A stretch of 35,599 bases of DNA from an uncultured Clostridia bacterium (GCA_947631335.1 CANRKZ010000012.1:1-35599), one strand, 5' to 3'. Shown: positions 17,476 to 28,477, numbered from the stretch's first letter. The notes: generated from the sequence alone by a model not told the origin. Program-made: numbers and translations.

Positions 17476-19110
17476 ATGGAAATGAGAAAAAGACAACCAA
17501 TAGGAGTCGAATTGGTAAAGAGAGGTATTGTTACAGAAAACGATATTGAAAAGGCTTTAGAATATCAAAGAGATCATCCTAATAAAAAACTAGGAGATAT
17601 CTTATATATTTTAGATGTATGTGAGCCAACTATTTTAATTGAAGCCATTGGTGAGATTTTAGGGACAAGGGGGATTATGCTAAATAATAAGACAATAAAA
17701 ATAAAATTAACGGATTATTTATCCTTAGATATTGCTAAAAAAAATAAAGCAATTCCTTTTGAAGTAAATTCAGGAAAAGTTAAAGTATGTTTTGCCAATA
17801 CTGTAAATACAAGAATAATGGATACAGTTAGATTGCTATTACTAAATAAAGGACTTGTTATGGAAAGTTACATTACTTTTGAAAGTGATATTGATAAAAT
17901 TTTAAAATCACTAGAAGGTGTGGCAACAACTAATTTAGATGCTACTGTGAAAAATGACACGATTACAGGCCTGGTAGATAGTATTATAAAAACAGGAATT
18001 GAAAGAAGAGCAAGTGATATTCACATTGAACCTATGAAAAATGAAGTAAGAGTTCGTTATCGAATTGATGGTGAGTTATTTACAGCTGCTAATATTAACA
18101 AGCAAAAACAAAGTCAAATAATAGGAAGGTTAAAAGCAATATCAAATATGCATCAAGAAAAACAGGAAGCCCAAGATGGTAGAATTTTACTTTATGATGA
18201 TTATAATATACGTGTATCCTCACAACCTAATATATATGGAGAAAAATTTGTTTTAAGATTATTGAAAAAGAATTCCAGTATTAGAAATATATTTGACTTA
18301 GGTTTTCCAGAAACGGAAGATAATTTAAAGAAAAGTATTAATAAGAAAAATAGTATTACAATTATTGGTGCTCCAACAGGAGAAGGGAAAACAACAAGTT
18401 TATATAGTATTATAGATTATTTAAATCGCCCGGAAATTAATATAACTACCATTGAGGATCCTGTTGAAATTAGAATCGAAGGACTAAACCAAATAGAAAT
18501 TGATAGTAAATCTTCTTTTTCTAATTCATTGAGAAATGTTTTAAGACAGGATCCAGATATTATATTAGTGGGAGAAATAAGAGATAAAGAAACAGCAGAA
18601 ATAGCAATACAAGCAGGACAAACAGGTCATTATGTTTTAGCAACAATTCATACCATTGACAGTATAGAAGTCATAACAAGATTAAGGAAAATGGGACTTT
18701 CAGACTATGATATATCTAGTACATTAGCAACTTCTATATCACAAAGGCTAGTTAGAAAATTATGTCCAGAGTGTCGAAAAGAAAGAGAATTTACGAAAGA
18801 AGAAAAGGAAATTATAGAAACAATTACTAAAAAATATGATGTAAAATTTGATTTAACTGGAAAAACATATGATGCGGTAGGTTGTAATCATTGTAATAAT
18901 ACTGGTTACTATGACAGAATTGGAATATTTGAAGTATTGAATTTAACAGATGAAATAAAAACAGAAATTATGAACGGAAAATCTAGTATGGAAATTAGAA
19001 GTGAAGCATTAAAACAAGGGTACAAACCATTAATTGTAGATGGAATTAGAAAAATAATAGAAGGCTATACTACGTTAGAAGAATTAAATAAGAAATTATT
19101 AATTTATTAG
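17476..19110 (+). CDS. pilB: Type IV pilus assembly ATPase PilB/GspE
   Basis: IIGAPTGEGKTTSLYSIIDYL (Walker A), TTIEDPVE, LRQDPDIILVGEIRDKETAEIAIQAGQTGHYVLATIHT, CPECRKE/CNHCNNTGY tetracysteine. Confidence 0.96.
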   Translation: MEMRKRQPIGVELVKRGIVTENDIEKALEYQRDHPNKKLGDILYILDVCEPTILIEAIGEILGTRGIMLNNKTIKIKLTDYLSLDIAKKNKAIPFEVNSGKVKVCFANTVNTRIMDTVRLLLLNKGLVMESYITFESDIDKILKSLEGVATTNLDATVKNDTITGLVDSIIKTGIERRASDIHIEPMKNEVRVRYRIDGELFTAANINKQKQSQIIGRLKAISNMHQEKQEAQDGRILLYDDYNIRVSSQPNIYGEKFVLRLLKKNSSIRNIFDLGFPETEDNLKKSINKKNSITIIGAPTGEGKTTSLYSIIDYLNRPEINITTIEDPVEIRIEGLNQIEIDSKSSFSNSLRNVLRQDPDIILVGEIRDKETAEIAIQAGQTGHYVLATIHTIDSIEVITRLRKMGLSDYDISSTLATSISQRLVRKLCPECRKEREFTKEEKEIIETITKKYDVKFDLTGKTYDAVGCNHCNNTGYYDRIGIFEVLNLTDEIKTEIMNGKSSMEIRSEALKQGYKPLIVDGIRKIIEGYTTLEELNKKLLIY

Positions 19111-19130
19111 GTGACAAAGGGGGAAAAATT

Positions 19131-20228
19131 ATGAATTTGGATAAAATATTAGAAGAAGCAATAAGAGTAGATGCTTCAGATGTTCACTTAATATGTGATA
19201 ATCAACCTATGTTTCGAATTGCTAGAGATTTAGTACCAGTTGAGGGAAGTAAAGTACTAACACCAGAAGATATGAGTGAAATTTACGATTATTTAGTAAA
19301 AGGAAATGTAGATAAAGATGAAGTATTTAATACAACAAGAAGACTGGATATGTCTTATGAATATAAAGATATTCGTCTAAGAGTTAATATATCTTTGTCA
19401 GATGATATTCCAACATGTACATTAAGATTAATTAAGAATGAATTACCGACATATGAATCATTAGGAGTTCCTGATATCGTAAGGAGAATGACATATCAGA
19501 CACAAGGATTAATATTAGTAACAGGTAAGACCAATTCAGGTAAAACTACAACATTAAATGCCCTAATTAATTACATTAATGAAAATCAAAACAAAAAAAT
19601 TCTAACATTAGAAAATCCAGTTGAATATAAACATCATTCTAAAAAATCTTTAATTGTTCAAAAAGAGGTTGGAAAAGGAAGAGATAGTTTAACTTTTAGT
19701 GATGGTGTAAAAAACTCTTTAAGAGAGGATTGTGATATACTAGTCATTGGAGAAATTCGTGACAAAATTACAATGGAAGCGGCTATAGAAATGGCAGAAT
19801 CTGGACATTTAGTTATTGGGACTTTGCATACAAAGTCTTGTGCAGAAACAATTGATAGAATGATTAATTTTTATGAAGTTAGAGATCAAGAATCGATTAA
19901 ATATTTACTATCTGCGTTACTAAAATTAGTGGTATCACAAAGACTCTTAAAAGGAACAGATGGAAAATTAGTACTCATTCCTGAGGTTATGGTAGTAGAC
20001 AATATTATAGCTGGAATTATTCGAAAAGAAAAATTAAGTGTATCGGAAATTGAGGATGCGATACAAAGTAATTTAGAAAAAGGAAGTATAGGACTTATTA
20101 ATTCTTTGGCAGAATTATTTGTAGAAGATAGGATTACGCTAGAACAAGCTAAATCACAAATAGAAGAAAAAAACATTGAAACTTTAAATAGAACAATTAT
20201 GCAATTAAAAATAAAAAAAGGAAGATAA
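19131..20228 (+). CDS. pilT: Type IV pilus retraction ATPase PilT
   Basis: ASDVHLICDNQPMFRI, LVTGKTNSGKTTTLNALINYIN, LREDCDILVIGEIRDKITMEAAIEMAESGHLVIGTLHT. Confidence 0.94.
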   Translation: MNLDKILEEAIRVDASDVHLICDNQPMFRIARDLVPVEGSKVLTPEDMSEIYDYLVKGNVDKDEVFNTTRRLDMSYEYKDIRLRVNISLSDDIPTCTLRLIKNELPTYESLGVPDIVRRMTYQTQGLILVTGKTNSGKTTTLNALINYINENQNKKILTLENPVEYKHHSKKSLIVQKEVGKGRDSLTFSDGVKNSLREDCDILVIGEIRDKITMEAAIEMAESGHLVIGTLHTKSCAETIDRMINFYEVRDQESIKYLLSALLKLVVSQRLLKGTDGKLVLIPEVMVVDNIIAGIIRKEKLSVSEIEDAIQSNLEKGSIGLINSLAELFVEDRITLEQAKSQIEEKNIETLNRTIMQLKIKKGR

Positions 20229-20249
20229 ATAGAAAGGAGGAAAAAGACT

Positions 20250-21599
20250 ATGCCAACATATATATATAGGGCAATGACAAGAACAGGAGTAATTGTAAAG
20301 AATAAAGTAGAATCTAATAGCAAACAGTATTTAATAAAAATATTGAAAAATAATAATCTACTTCCTATATCCATTGAGCAAATATCATATAAATCTAAAA
20401 AAACAATGAAAAGGCAAAAGAAAAATATAACAGATATACAAGAAATTATGCAAAATGTAAATACTACTCAGCTGGGACAAGAAAAACAAAAAACGCTAAG
20501 TACAAAAGAAAAAATTAATTTATATTTTGCGAAAACAGAAAAAATAACACAAAGAGATATTGTTATATTTACCCAAAATTTCTATTTATTAAAAAAAGCT
20601 AATTTTAATAACATACATGCATTAAATACTATTATAGAAAGCACAGAAAATTTATCTTTTAAAGGAATATTAGAAGATATTTTAGCAGGAGTTGAAGCTG
20701 GTGAAAATATGTATACAACAATGGAATATTATTCGAATGTATTTCCGTATATTTATATTAACATGATAAAAGTAGGAGAATTATCTGGTTCATTAACTAA
20801 TTCTTTAGAACAAGCAGTAAAGTATCTAGATGACACAGAAAGATTAAATAGAAAGCTAAAAGCAATATTAATCCCTAATATTATACAATTTGTATTATTA
20901 TTAGTAATGTTAGTAGTAGGTACATTAGTAGCAATACCTGCAATTCAAGGAATATTTGATGAACTTGGAACAGAAGAGACACTTCCAACTATTACTTTAT
21001 GGTTTGCTAATTTTATGAATCAATTAATTAAGTATTGGTATTTACCAGTATTATTAGTAGTAGCAATTGTAGCAGGGATCTTATTTTATATTCATACGCC
21101 AAAAGGAAAATATAATTTCCATTATTTTAAATATAAAATGCCGATATTTGGAGGATTAATTTTTGCAATTGATTTTTCAAGATTAATGAAAGCAATGTTA
21201 TTAAATTTAAAAAATGGAATGAGAATACAAGATTCTTTACAAGTTAGTAGAAATGTTGTACAAAACTATGTTATGTTATCAATTATAGAAACTTCTATCA
21301 ATAATATATTAACAGGATCATCTTGGATTGAACCTTTTGAAAAATCAGGATTGGCAAGTCCTATGATAACAGAAATGCTAAAAATAGGAATGCAAACAGA
21401 TTTAACGGAAATGATGGAAAAATTAGTAGAATATATGGAAATTGATATAGATAACATTATGCAAAAAATCATGAAAGTATTGCCACAAGTAGTATATGCT
21501 ATTGTTGGTGCTGTTTTAATCTTCTTTGTATTAGTGGTATTAGTACCATGTATACAAGTTTATATGGGTAACTTCTTGTTCTCAGCATATGGTGTATAA
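20250..21599 (+). CDS. pilC: Type IV pilus inner membrane protein PilC/GspF
   Basis: YIYRAMTRTGVIVKNKVES N-terminus; two GspF domains (MIKVGELSGSLTNSLEQAVKYLDD; MLKIGMQTDLTEMMEKLVEYME). Confidence 0.95.
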   Translation: MPTYIYRAMTRTGVIVKNKVESNSKQYLIKILKNNNLLPISIEQISYKSKKTMKRQKKNITDIQEIMQNVNTTQLGQEKQKTLSTKEKINLYFAKTEKITQRDIVIFTQNFYLLKKANFNNIHALNTIIESTENLSFKGILEDILAGVEAGENMYTTMEYYSNVFPYIYINMIKVGELSGSLTNSLEQAVKYLDDTERLNRKLKAILIPNIIQFVLLLVMLVVGTLVAIPAIQGIFDELGTEETLPTITLWFANFMNQLIKYWYLPVLLVVAIVAGILFYIHTPKGKYNFHYFKYKMPIFGGLIFAIDFSRLMKAMLLNLKNGMRIQDSLQVSRNVVQNYVMLSIIETSINNILTGSSWIEPFEKSGLASPMITEMLKIGMQTDLTEMMEKLVEYMEIDIDNIMQKIMKVLPQVVYAIVGAVLIFFVLVVLVPCIQVYMGNFLFSAYGV

Positions 21600-21606
21600 A
21601 ATAATA

Positions 21607-21640
21607 AATTGCCAAAAGAGTTTTTCTTTTGGCAATTATT
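21607..21640 (+). terminator. Intrinsic terminator ending the type IV pilus operon
   Basis: AATTGCCAAAAG-AGTTTTT-CTTTTGGCAATT, 12-bp perfect stem. Confidence 0.8.
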
Positions 21641-21681
21641 AAAAAGAATAATAAAAAAACAGATTTTTAAGGAGATAAAAG

Positions 21682-22581
21682 ATGAAAATTGGAGTTGATA
21701 TAGGAGGAAGTCATATAGCAATAGGCGTAGTAAAAGATGGAAAAATTATACAGAAAATAGAAAAGTCATGGACAAATACAGATAAAGAAAACATAATAAA
21801 ATCAATTGAAACTTTTATAATAAATCATGTATCAGAATTATATAAAAAATATCAAATCGACGAAGTGGGAATTGGAGCTCCAGGTACATCACAAAATGGA
21901 ATAATGTTATCATCTGGAAGATTAGGAATAAAAAATTATCCAATCATAGAAAGATTGCAAGAGAAAATAAAAGTACCTATCAAAATAGAAAATGATGCGA
22001 AGTGTGCAGCACTTGCTGAAAAAAAATATGGTTGCTTAAAATATTATGATAGAAGTATATTTTTAACTTTAGGAACGGGTATCGGGGGAGCGGCCTTTTT
22101 AGATGGTAAATTATTAAAAGCAGGTACAAGGGCTGGATATGAATTTGGACATATGGTCATTGAAAGAGATGGTATACCTTGCAATTGTGGAAGAAAAGGC
22201 TGTTTTGAGACCTATGCCTCTATGAAGGTTTTTAAGACAAATCTCATTAATACCTTAAATTTAGATAAAACAACTAAGGGACAAGAATTATTGCATATAC
22301 TTAGAGAAAGTAAAAAAGAAAATAACAATTATGAATTAATAGAAAATATAATTGAGGAATATATTGAAAATTTAAATATAGGAATTTTAAATTTAATTGC
22401 TATTTTTGAACCACAAGTTATTGGAATTGGAGGAAGTTTCGTATACTTTCAAGAGATACTTTTAGAAAAGCTAAAAGAAAAAATAAAAAAAGCAAATAAA
22501 GAAAAGGCAGAAAGAGAAAATATAATTATTGAAACCGCAATTTTAGGAAATGATGCAGGCATTATAGGTGCAACTTTATAG
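21682..22581 (+). CDS. ROK family sugar kinase (glucokinase-like)
   Basis: KIGVDIGGSHIAIGVV, FLTLGTGIGGAAFLDGKLL, GHMVIERDGIPCNCGRKGCFETYAS. Confidence 0.93.
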   Translation: MKIGVDIGGSHIAIGVVKDGKIIQKIEKSWTNTDKENIIKSIETFIINHVSELYKKYQIDEVGIGAPGTSQNGIMLSSGRLGIKNYPIIERLQEKIKVPIKIENDAKCAALAEKKYGCLKYYDRSIFLTLGTGIGGAAFLDGKLLKAGTRAGYEFGHMVIERDGIPCNCGRKGCFETYASMKVFKTNLINTLNLDKTTKGQELLHILRESKKENNNYELIENIIEEYIENLNIGILNLIAIFEPQVIGIGGSFVYFQEILLEKLKEKIKKANKEKAERENIIIETAILGNDAGIIGATL

Positions 22582-22591
22582 AATTAAAAAT

Positions 22592-22626
22592 AAAAGACAT
22601 AGAAAATTATTTCTGTGTCTTTTATA
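22592..22626. terminator. Bidirectional terminator between ROK kinase and GH25 gene
   Basis: AAAAGACATAGAAA-(ATTA)-TTTCTGTGTCTTTT hairpin between convergent genes. Confidence 0.75.
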
Positions 22627-22635
22627 AAATTTAGA

Positions 22636-23898
22636 TTATTGTTTACAATTTGATATTCTAATAATAGTATTTGCATAAATAAGATTAGGATTAGAAATAT
22701 TATTTAAGGTTGCAATTTCTTGCACAGTAGTATCATGCTTAATTGCTATTTGGCTTAAAGTATCCCCATATACAATCTTGTATAAAATTTTACCACAAGA
22801 ATTTTGACCTCCAATAATAGAAGAAGTTCTACTTATAATAATTTTTTGACCTGGATAAATTAGATTAGGGTTTGCAATTGAATTTGATTTTATCAAATTA
22901 TTAACAGTGGTATTGTAGTTTACTGCTATTTGACTTAGAGTATCTCCTCGTTTTACCAAGTATATAGTATTTGTTGAGTTTTCAGGATAATTAGCTTTTA
23001 TTATAAATTTTTGACCAGGATAAATTAAATTAGGATTTGTAATGGATGGATTTAAGGAAACAATGCTGGAGACAGTAGTACCGAAATTTTTAGCAATTTT
23101 GCTTAAGTTATCTCCTTGTTTTACAGTATATACAATTGTATTTTCAGTAGAAGGGGAATTTGGCATTTCAGGTGTTTTAGGACCAGGTAAAGGATTGGAA
23201 GAAGATAAAAAAATTCCATTTGTAAATTGATCTCGATCTACATAATTGGAAATTCCATTTACAGATCCTGTACTTGTGTATTGCCAACCTACCCATGTTC
23301 CCCATTTTTCATTACTGTTTGGTTCACTTACACCATAATTAGCAACCCATAAAGGATATTTAGTTAGTTCACTACTAAAAATAGCTCGAGCAGAATAGGC
23401 ATTACTATAAATAACAGCTTGAGAATTTGTAATACTTTCTAGTGTTTGTAAAAATACTTTAGAAATTTCATTGATTTGAGATACAGATAAGTTGCCAAAA
23501 CTTTCAAAATCCATAGCTAATCGGCAATCTACTTCTTTTCCACTGATTACTTGAGCAAAAAAATTAGCTTGTTCTCTTGCTTGTTCTATTGATCTAGCAG
23601 TCACGTAATGATAAAATCCTACTTTCAAACCATTTGCTTTTGCATTTTTATAGTTTATTTCAAAATAAGGATCGATATAGCTTCTGCCCTCACTCGATTT
23701 TATATAAACTACATCAATTCCAGAGTTTTTTACAGCAGAAAAATTGATAGTTCCTTGCCAAGAGCTTACATCAATTCCTTGATAGATTTGATTACTAGAA
23801 GGACCAAAAGCTTGACTTGGAAAAGGAGCAAAAAATGTAAAAAACAATATAAATACAAGAGTAAGTAAAGCAATTTTTAGATTATGTTTTGTTTTCAT
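22636..23898 (-). CDS. Secreted GH25 lysozyme with three C-terminal LysM domains
   Basis: Signal peptide; GIDVSSWQGTINFSAVKNSGIDVVYIKSSEG...DPYFEINYKNAKANGLKVGFYHYV; three LysM repeats (YTVKQGDNLSKIAKNFGTT, YLVKRGDTLSQIAVNYNTT, YKIVYGDTLSQIAIKHDTT). Confidence 0.96.
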   Translation of the reverse strand: MKTKHNLKIALLTLVFILFFTFFAPFPSQAFGPSSNQIYQGIDVSSWQGTINFSAVKNSGIDVVYIKSSEGRSYIDPYFEINYKNAKANGLKVGFYHYVTARSIEQAREQANFFAQVISGKEVDCRLAMDFESFGNLSVSQINEISKVFLQTLESITNSQAVIYSNAYSARAIFSSELTKYPLWVANYGVSEPNSNEKWGTWVGWQYTSTGSVNGISNYVDRDQFTNGIFLSSSNPLPGPKTPEMPNSPSTENTIVYTVKQGDNLSKIAKNFGTTVSSIVSLNPSITNPNLIYPGQKFIIKANYPENSTNTIYLVKRGDTLSQIAVNYNTTVNNLIKSNSIANPNLIYPGQKIIISRTSSIIGGQNSCGKILYKIVYGDTLSQIAIKHDTTVQEIATLNNISNPNLIYANTIIRISNCKQ

Positions 23899-24042
23899 AT
23901 AAAACCTCCTTTCTTAACAATTTAATAATATAAAAAAGAATATCTTCTTTGTAAATAATATGCAGAAACGATAAGCTTTGATAAAATTTTGAATAAGAAT
24001 GTCGAAATTAGCGACTAAAAATTAAATATTTTACGAAAATAC

Positions 24043-24071
24043 TTGCAATTCATGCAAAAGTTTGGTAAAAT
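24043..24071 (+). promoter_or_regulatory. Candidate sigma-A promoter for rpsB
   Basis: TTGCAA - 17 nt - TAAAAT, about 110 nt upstream of rpsB. Confidence 0.6.
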
Positions 24072-24182
24072 AATGAACGTATTAATCACACAAAGAGAGT
24101 TTTGAAGGAAGTGCCTAAAGTATTTAGGTCCTAAAAAATGAAGAACTTTGTGGAAGAAAAACAAAAAAGGGAGGAATTTAAA

Positions 24183-24959
24183 ATGGCAGTAGTTGCAATG
24201 AAACAATTACTAGAAGCAGGTGTTCATTTTGGACACCAAACAAGAAGATGGGATCCTAAAATGGCGGAATACATATTCCAAGCTAGAAATGGAATTCACA
24301 TTATTGATTTACAAAAGACATCAAAAAAATTAGATGAGGCGTATAGCTTCATAAAAGAACAAGCAGAAGAAGGTAAGACAGTTCTATTTGTAGGAACTAA
24401 AAAACAAGCACAAGAATGTATGAAAGAAGCAGCTTTAAAATGTGGAATGTTCTATGTTGACCAAAGATGGTTAGGTGGAATGTTAACAAATTTTGGAACT
24501 ATCCAAAAAAGAATCCAAAGATTGAAAGATTTAGAAGCAATGCAAGAAGATGGAACATTTGATGTATTGCCTAAAAAAGAAGTAATTCTGCTTAAAAAAG
24601 AAATGGAAAAATTAGAAAGAAATCTTGGTGGAATTAAAGAAATGAATGAATTACCAGGTGTTATTTTTTTAGTAGATCCAAAGAAAGAAAGAATTGCTAT
24701 TTTAGAAGCTAAAAAATTAGGAATTCCAGTTGTAGGTTTAGTAGATACAAACTGTAATCCAGAAGAATTAGATTACCCAATACCAGGAAATGACGATGCC
24801 ATAAGAGCTGTTAAATTAATTGCTGATGTAATGGCAAATGCTGTTATCGAAGGTAAACAAGGAGAAAGCTTTGAACCAGATATGGAAGAACAACAATCAG
24901 AAGAGGAAGAAGGTACTACAACAATTGAAGAAGTAGTAGCAGAAGAAGAAGAAGAGTAA
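24183..24959 (+). CDS. rpsB: 30S ribosomal protein S2; start 24183 preferred
   Basis: [52 protein letters not shown] ribosome-binding site upstream of ATG 24183. Confidence 0.98.
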   Translation: MAVVAMKQLLEAGVHFGHQTRRWDPKMAEYIFQARNGIHIIDLQKTSKKLDEAYSFIKEQAEEGKTVLFVGTKKQAQECMKEAALKCGMFYVDQRWLGGMLTNFGTIQKRIQRLKDLEAMQEDGTFDVLPKKEVILLKKEMEKLERNLGGIKEMNELPGVIFLVDPKKERIAILEAKKLGIPVVGLVDTNCNPEELDYPIPGNDDAIRAVKLIADVMANAVIEGKQGESFEPDMEEQQSEEEEGTTTIEEVVAEEEEE

Positions 24960-24980
24960 TAAAAGAATTATAAAAATGAG

Positions 24981-25020
24981 GAAGAGTAGAGCTTTTCTGC
25001 TCTATTCTTCTTTATTATTT
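24981..25020 (+). terminator. Terminator or attenuator between rpsB and tsf
   Basis: GAAGAGTAGAGC-TTTTCT-GCTCTATTCTTC (12-bp stem, one G.T pair) followed by TTTATTATTTTAT. Confidence 0.8.
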
Positions 25021-25088
25021 TATATTAATTTGATAAAGGTAAAATGAAATAAAATTTTTTAAAATTATATAAAGGGAGGAAAGATAAA

Positions 25089-25967
25089 ATGGTTACAGCT
25101 AATCAAGTAAAAGATTTAAGAGAAAAAACAGGTGCAGGTATGATGGACTGCAAAAAAGTTTTAACAGAAACAGACGGTGATATGGAAAAAGCAATCGAAT
25201 TATTACGAGAAAGAGGAATTGCTAAAGCGGCTAAAAAATCAGGAAGAGTCGCAGCAGAAGGGTTAGTTGAAGTTTATATTTCAGAAGATGGAAAAACAGG
25301 AGCAGTAGTAGAAGTGAATTCTGAGACAGACTTTGTAGCAAAAAATGAAGAATTTAAAAATTTTGTTATAAATGTAGCAAAACAAGTTGTAGAAAAAAAT
25401 CCAAAAGATGTAGAAGAATTATTAGCTCAAGATTCAATTGAAATACCAGGAAAAACAGTCAATGAAGTATTAGTTGAAAAAATAGCTACAATCGGTGAAA
25501 ATATGAATGTTAGAAGATTTACAAGATTCGAATCAGAGGGCTTTATTGAAAAATACATTCATGGAGATGGAAAAATAGCTGTTTTAGTTAATATGGCAAA
25601 GGGAAATAGTGAAGTTGCAAAAGATATTTGTATGCAAATTGCAGCTGCTAGACCAGAGTACTTAAATGAAGCTTCTGTACCAGCTGAAAGAGTTGAGAAA
25701 GAAAAAGAAATTTTAAAAGCTCAAACAATGAATGAAGGAAAACCAGAAGCAATTGCTGAAAAAATAGTGCAAGGAAGAATTGGAAAATTTTTTAGTGAAA
25801 TTTGCTTAGTTAATCAACAATTTGTTAAAGATCCAAATATGAAAGTATCACAATTATTAAAAGAAACAAATAGCGAAGTAGTAGAATTTGCAAGATTTGA
25901 AAAAGGAGAGGGAATTGAGAAAAAAGAAGAAAATTTTGCTGAAGAAGTAATGAATCAATTAAAATAA
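25089..25967 (+). CDS. tsf: Elongation factor Ts
   Basis: VTANQVKDLREKTGAGMMDCKKVLTETDGDMEKAIELLRERGIAKAAKKSGRVAAEG. Confidence 0.98.
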   Translation: MVTANQVKDLREKTGAGMMDCKKVLTETDGDMEKAIELLRERGIAKAAKKSGRVAAEGLVEVYISEDGKTGAVVEVNSETDFVAKNEEFKNFVINVAKQVVEKNPKDVEELLAQDSIEIPGKTVNEVLVEKIATIGENMNVRRFTRFESEGFIEKYIHGDGKIAVLVNMAKGNSEVAKDICMQIAAARPEYLNEASVPAERVEKEKEILKAQTMNEGKPEAIAEKIVQGRIGKFFSEICLVNQQFVKDPNMKVSQLLKETNSEVVEFARFEKGEGIEKKEENFAEEVMNQLK

Positions 25968-25980
25968 TAATAATATATAG

Positions 25981-26020
25981 TCTCGAATTTTGTTGAAATA
26001 CAGGGTTCGAGATTTGTTTG
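25981..26020 (+). terminator. Hairpin downstream of tsf, terminator candidate
   Basis: TCTCGAA ... TTCGAGA followed by TTTGTTTGTTT. Confidence 0.5.
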
Positions 26021-26159
26021 TTTATATTAAAATAAACAAACTGAATTTAAAATTAATAAAATAAACTCTATAAAAAAATAATAAAATCTTAAAAAACTAC
26101 TGTATTTTTTAAAAATATATGATAGAATAATCCTGTCATAATAAAAATAAAATAGGAGA

Positions 26160-26876
26160 GTGGAAAAATTGGCTGAACTAAAATATAAAAGGGTACTTTT
26201 AAAATTAAGCGGAGAAGTATTAGCAGGAAAACAAAAGACAGGAGTAGATGCAGAAACAGTAGGAAAAATATGTGATAAAATAAAAGAAATCGTAACAATG
26301 GGAGTAGAAGTCGCAATTGTTGTAGGAGGAGGAAATTTCTGGAGAGGAAGAAATGGACATCAGATGGAAAGAACGACTGCAGACTATATGGGAATGTTAG
26401 CAACAGCCATGAATGGATTGGCACTTCAAGATGCTTTAGAAGCAAGAGGAATTTACTCAAGAGTACAAACAGCAATAGAAATGAGAGAAATAGCAGAGCC
26501 ATTTATACAAAGAAAAGCAGAAAAACATTTAGGAAAAGGAAGAGTTGTCATATTTGCTTGTGGTACAGGACATCCATACTTTACAACAGATACAGCTGCA
26601 GTTTTAAGAGCAACAGAAATAAATGCAGATATTATATTACTTGGCAAAACAATTGATGCTGTATATTCAGCAGATCCTAAAGTAGATTCAACAGCTAAAA
26701 GATATGAGAAAATATCTTATATGGAAGTGTTAGAAAAAGACTTAAAAGTAATGGATTCAACAGCTACTGCAATGTGTAGAGATAATCACATGCCATTGTT
26801 AGTATTTGGAATCGAAGATCCAGAAAATATAGTAAGAGCTGTTAGAGGTGAAAAAATCGGAACTATTGTAAAATAA
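26160..26876 (+). CDS. pyrH: UMP kinase; the true start may be TTG at 26169 because the ribosome-binding site overlaps GTG 26160
   Basis: [66 protein letters not shown]. Confidence 0.97.
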   Translation: MEKLAELKYKRVLLKLSGEVLAGKQKTGVDAETVGKICDKIKEIVTMGVEVAIVVGGGNFWRGRNGHQMERTTADYMGMLATAMNGLALQDALEARGIYSRVQTAIEMREIAEPFIQRKAEKHLGKGRVVIFACGTGHPYFTTDTAAVLRATEINADIILLGKTIDAVYSADPKVDSTAKRYEKISYMEVLEKDLKVMDSTATAMCRDNHMPLLVFGIEDPENIVRAVRGEKIGTIVK

Positions 26877-27000
26877 ATTGTGATATACAGCGGAGGAGTA
26901 CTTTAAAACAAAGTATAAATATGTTTAAAAGATAAAATTAACAAAAAATATGAGATGGAAAACAGAATTTTCCGAAGTCTCAAAAGAAGGAGAGAAGAAA

Positions 27001-27549
27001 ATGGATTATACAAGTTTAAAAGAAAAAATGGAAAAATCAATAAGTGTTTATAGTGAAAAATTAGCAGAGGTAAGAGCAGGTCGTGCTAACCCAGCAATTC
27101 TAAATAAAGTAAAAATAGACTACTATGGAACACCAACACCAATTAATCAAGTAGCAGGTATATCTGTTCCAGAAGCTAGATTAATTGTGATTCAACCATG
27201 GGATACTAGTATTTTAAAAGAGATTGAAAAAGCAATTTTAGCATCTGATATTGGAATTAATCCAAATAATGATGGAAAAGTAATAAGACTAGCTTTTCCA
27301 GAATTAAATGAAGAAAGAAGAAAAGAATTAGCAAAAGATATTAGAAAAATGGCAGAAGAAGCCAAAGTGGCTATTCGTTCAATTAGAAGAGAAGGAATTG
27401 ATAAAGCAAAAGCAGAACAAAAAGAAGGAAATATAACAGAAGATGAATTAAAACAAGCAGAAAATGAAATTCAAAAGATAACAGATAAAAATATAGAAGA
27501 AATAGATAAAATATTAGAAACAAAAGAAAAAGAAATTATGTCAGTATAA
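27001..27549 (+). CDS. frr: Ribosome recycling factor; start 27001 preferred over ORF-track 26950
   Basis: MDYTSLKEKMEKSISVYSEKLAEVRAGRANPAILNKVKIDYYGTPTPINQVAGISVPEARLIVIQPWD. Confidence 0.97.
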   Translation: MDYTSLKEKMEKSISVYSEKLAEVRAGRANPAILNKVKIDYYGTPTPINQVAGISVPEARLIVIQPWDTSILKEIEKAILASDIGINPNNDGKVIRLAFPELNEERRKELAKDIRKMAEEAKVAIRSIRREGIDKAKAEQKEGNITEDELKQAENEIQKITDKNIEEIDKILETKEKEIMSV

Positions 27550-27567
27550 ATAGCTAAGGAGCAATTT

Positions 27568-28455
27568 ATGAATTTTAAAAAAGAATTAAATAAATATCAA
27601 GAACAAATAAATAGAGAAATGCAGAAATATTTAAGAAAACAAGAAGTTCCAGAAAAGATATTAAACAATTCTATGGAATATAGTCTTATGGCAGGAGGAA
27701 AACGATTAAGACCAATTTTAGTAATAGCAGCATATGAAATTTTTAAACAAGATACTAAAAAATGTATGCCATATGCAGTGGCAATCGAAATGGTACATAA
27801 TTTTTCATTAATCCATGATGATTTACCAGGAATTGATAATGATGATTTCAGACACGGAAAGCCTACTAATCATAAGAAGTTCAATGAAGCAACTGCGATT
27901 TTAGCAGGAGATGGATTGTTAAATCAAGCTTATATAGTAATTAGTGAAGATTTAAAAGATACCGCAAAGGAAGAACTAGAAAATAAAATAGAAGTATTTA
28001 ATGAGTTCTCTATTTCTGTAGACAGGATGATTGCAGGAGAATATATTGATACAGAATATGAAGGAAACCAAATAACTGACGAATGTTTAGAATATATTCA
28101 TAAGAATAAAACAGGTGCACTTTTAAGATTATGTGTTAGAATGGGAGCAATTTTAGCTGATGCAAATGAAGAAGATTTAGAAAATTTGACAAAATATGCT
28201 GAAAAAATAGGATTAGCATTTCAGATAAAAGATGACATTTTATCTGAAGAAGGAAACGAAGAAGTTTTAGGAAAACCAGTAGGAAATGACAAAGAACTAG
28301 AAAAATGTACCTATGTTTCAAAATATGGACTTCAAGGAGCAAAGGAAATTCTAGATAAAATAACAAAGGAAGCAATAGAAGAATTAAAAGAATATGGAGA
28401 AAAAGCAGAATTTTTAAGAGAACTTGCTATCTATATAAAAAATAGAGATAAATAA
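27568..28455 (+). CDS. ispA: Polyprenyl (geranylgeranyl/farnesyl) diphosphate synthase
   Basis: MAGGKRLRPILVIAAYE, MVHNFSLIHDDLPGIDNDDFRHGKPTNHKKF, second Asp-rich motif QIKDDILSEEG. Confidence 0.93.
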   Translation: MNFKKELNKYQEQINREMQKYLRKQEVPEKILNNSMEYSLMAGGKRLRPILVIAAYEIFKQDTKKCMPYAVAIEMVHNFSLIHDDLPGIDNDDFRHGKPTNHKKFNEATAILAGDGLLNQAYIVISEDLKDTAKEELENKIEVFNEFSISVDRMIAGEYIDTEYEGNQITDECLEYIHKNKTGALLRLCVRMGAILADANEEDLENLTKYAEKIGLAFQIKDDILSEEGNEEVLGKPVGNDKELEKCTYVSKYGLQGAKEILDKITKEAIEELKEYGEKAEFLRELAIYIKNRDK

Positions 28456-28477
28456 CACATCAAAAGGAGAGAAAATA

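Noticed and set aside
24072-24182. Structured rpsB leader (short CCTAAA-GTA-TTTAGG hairpin) as a ribosomal protein autoregulatory element
   Set aside because: Only one short AT-rich hairpin is visible; not enough to claim a known leader family.
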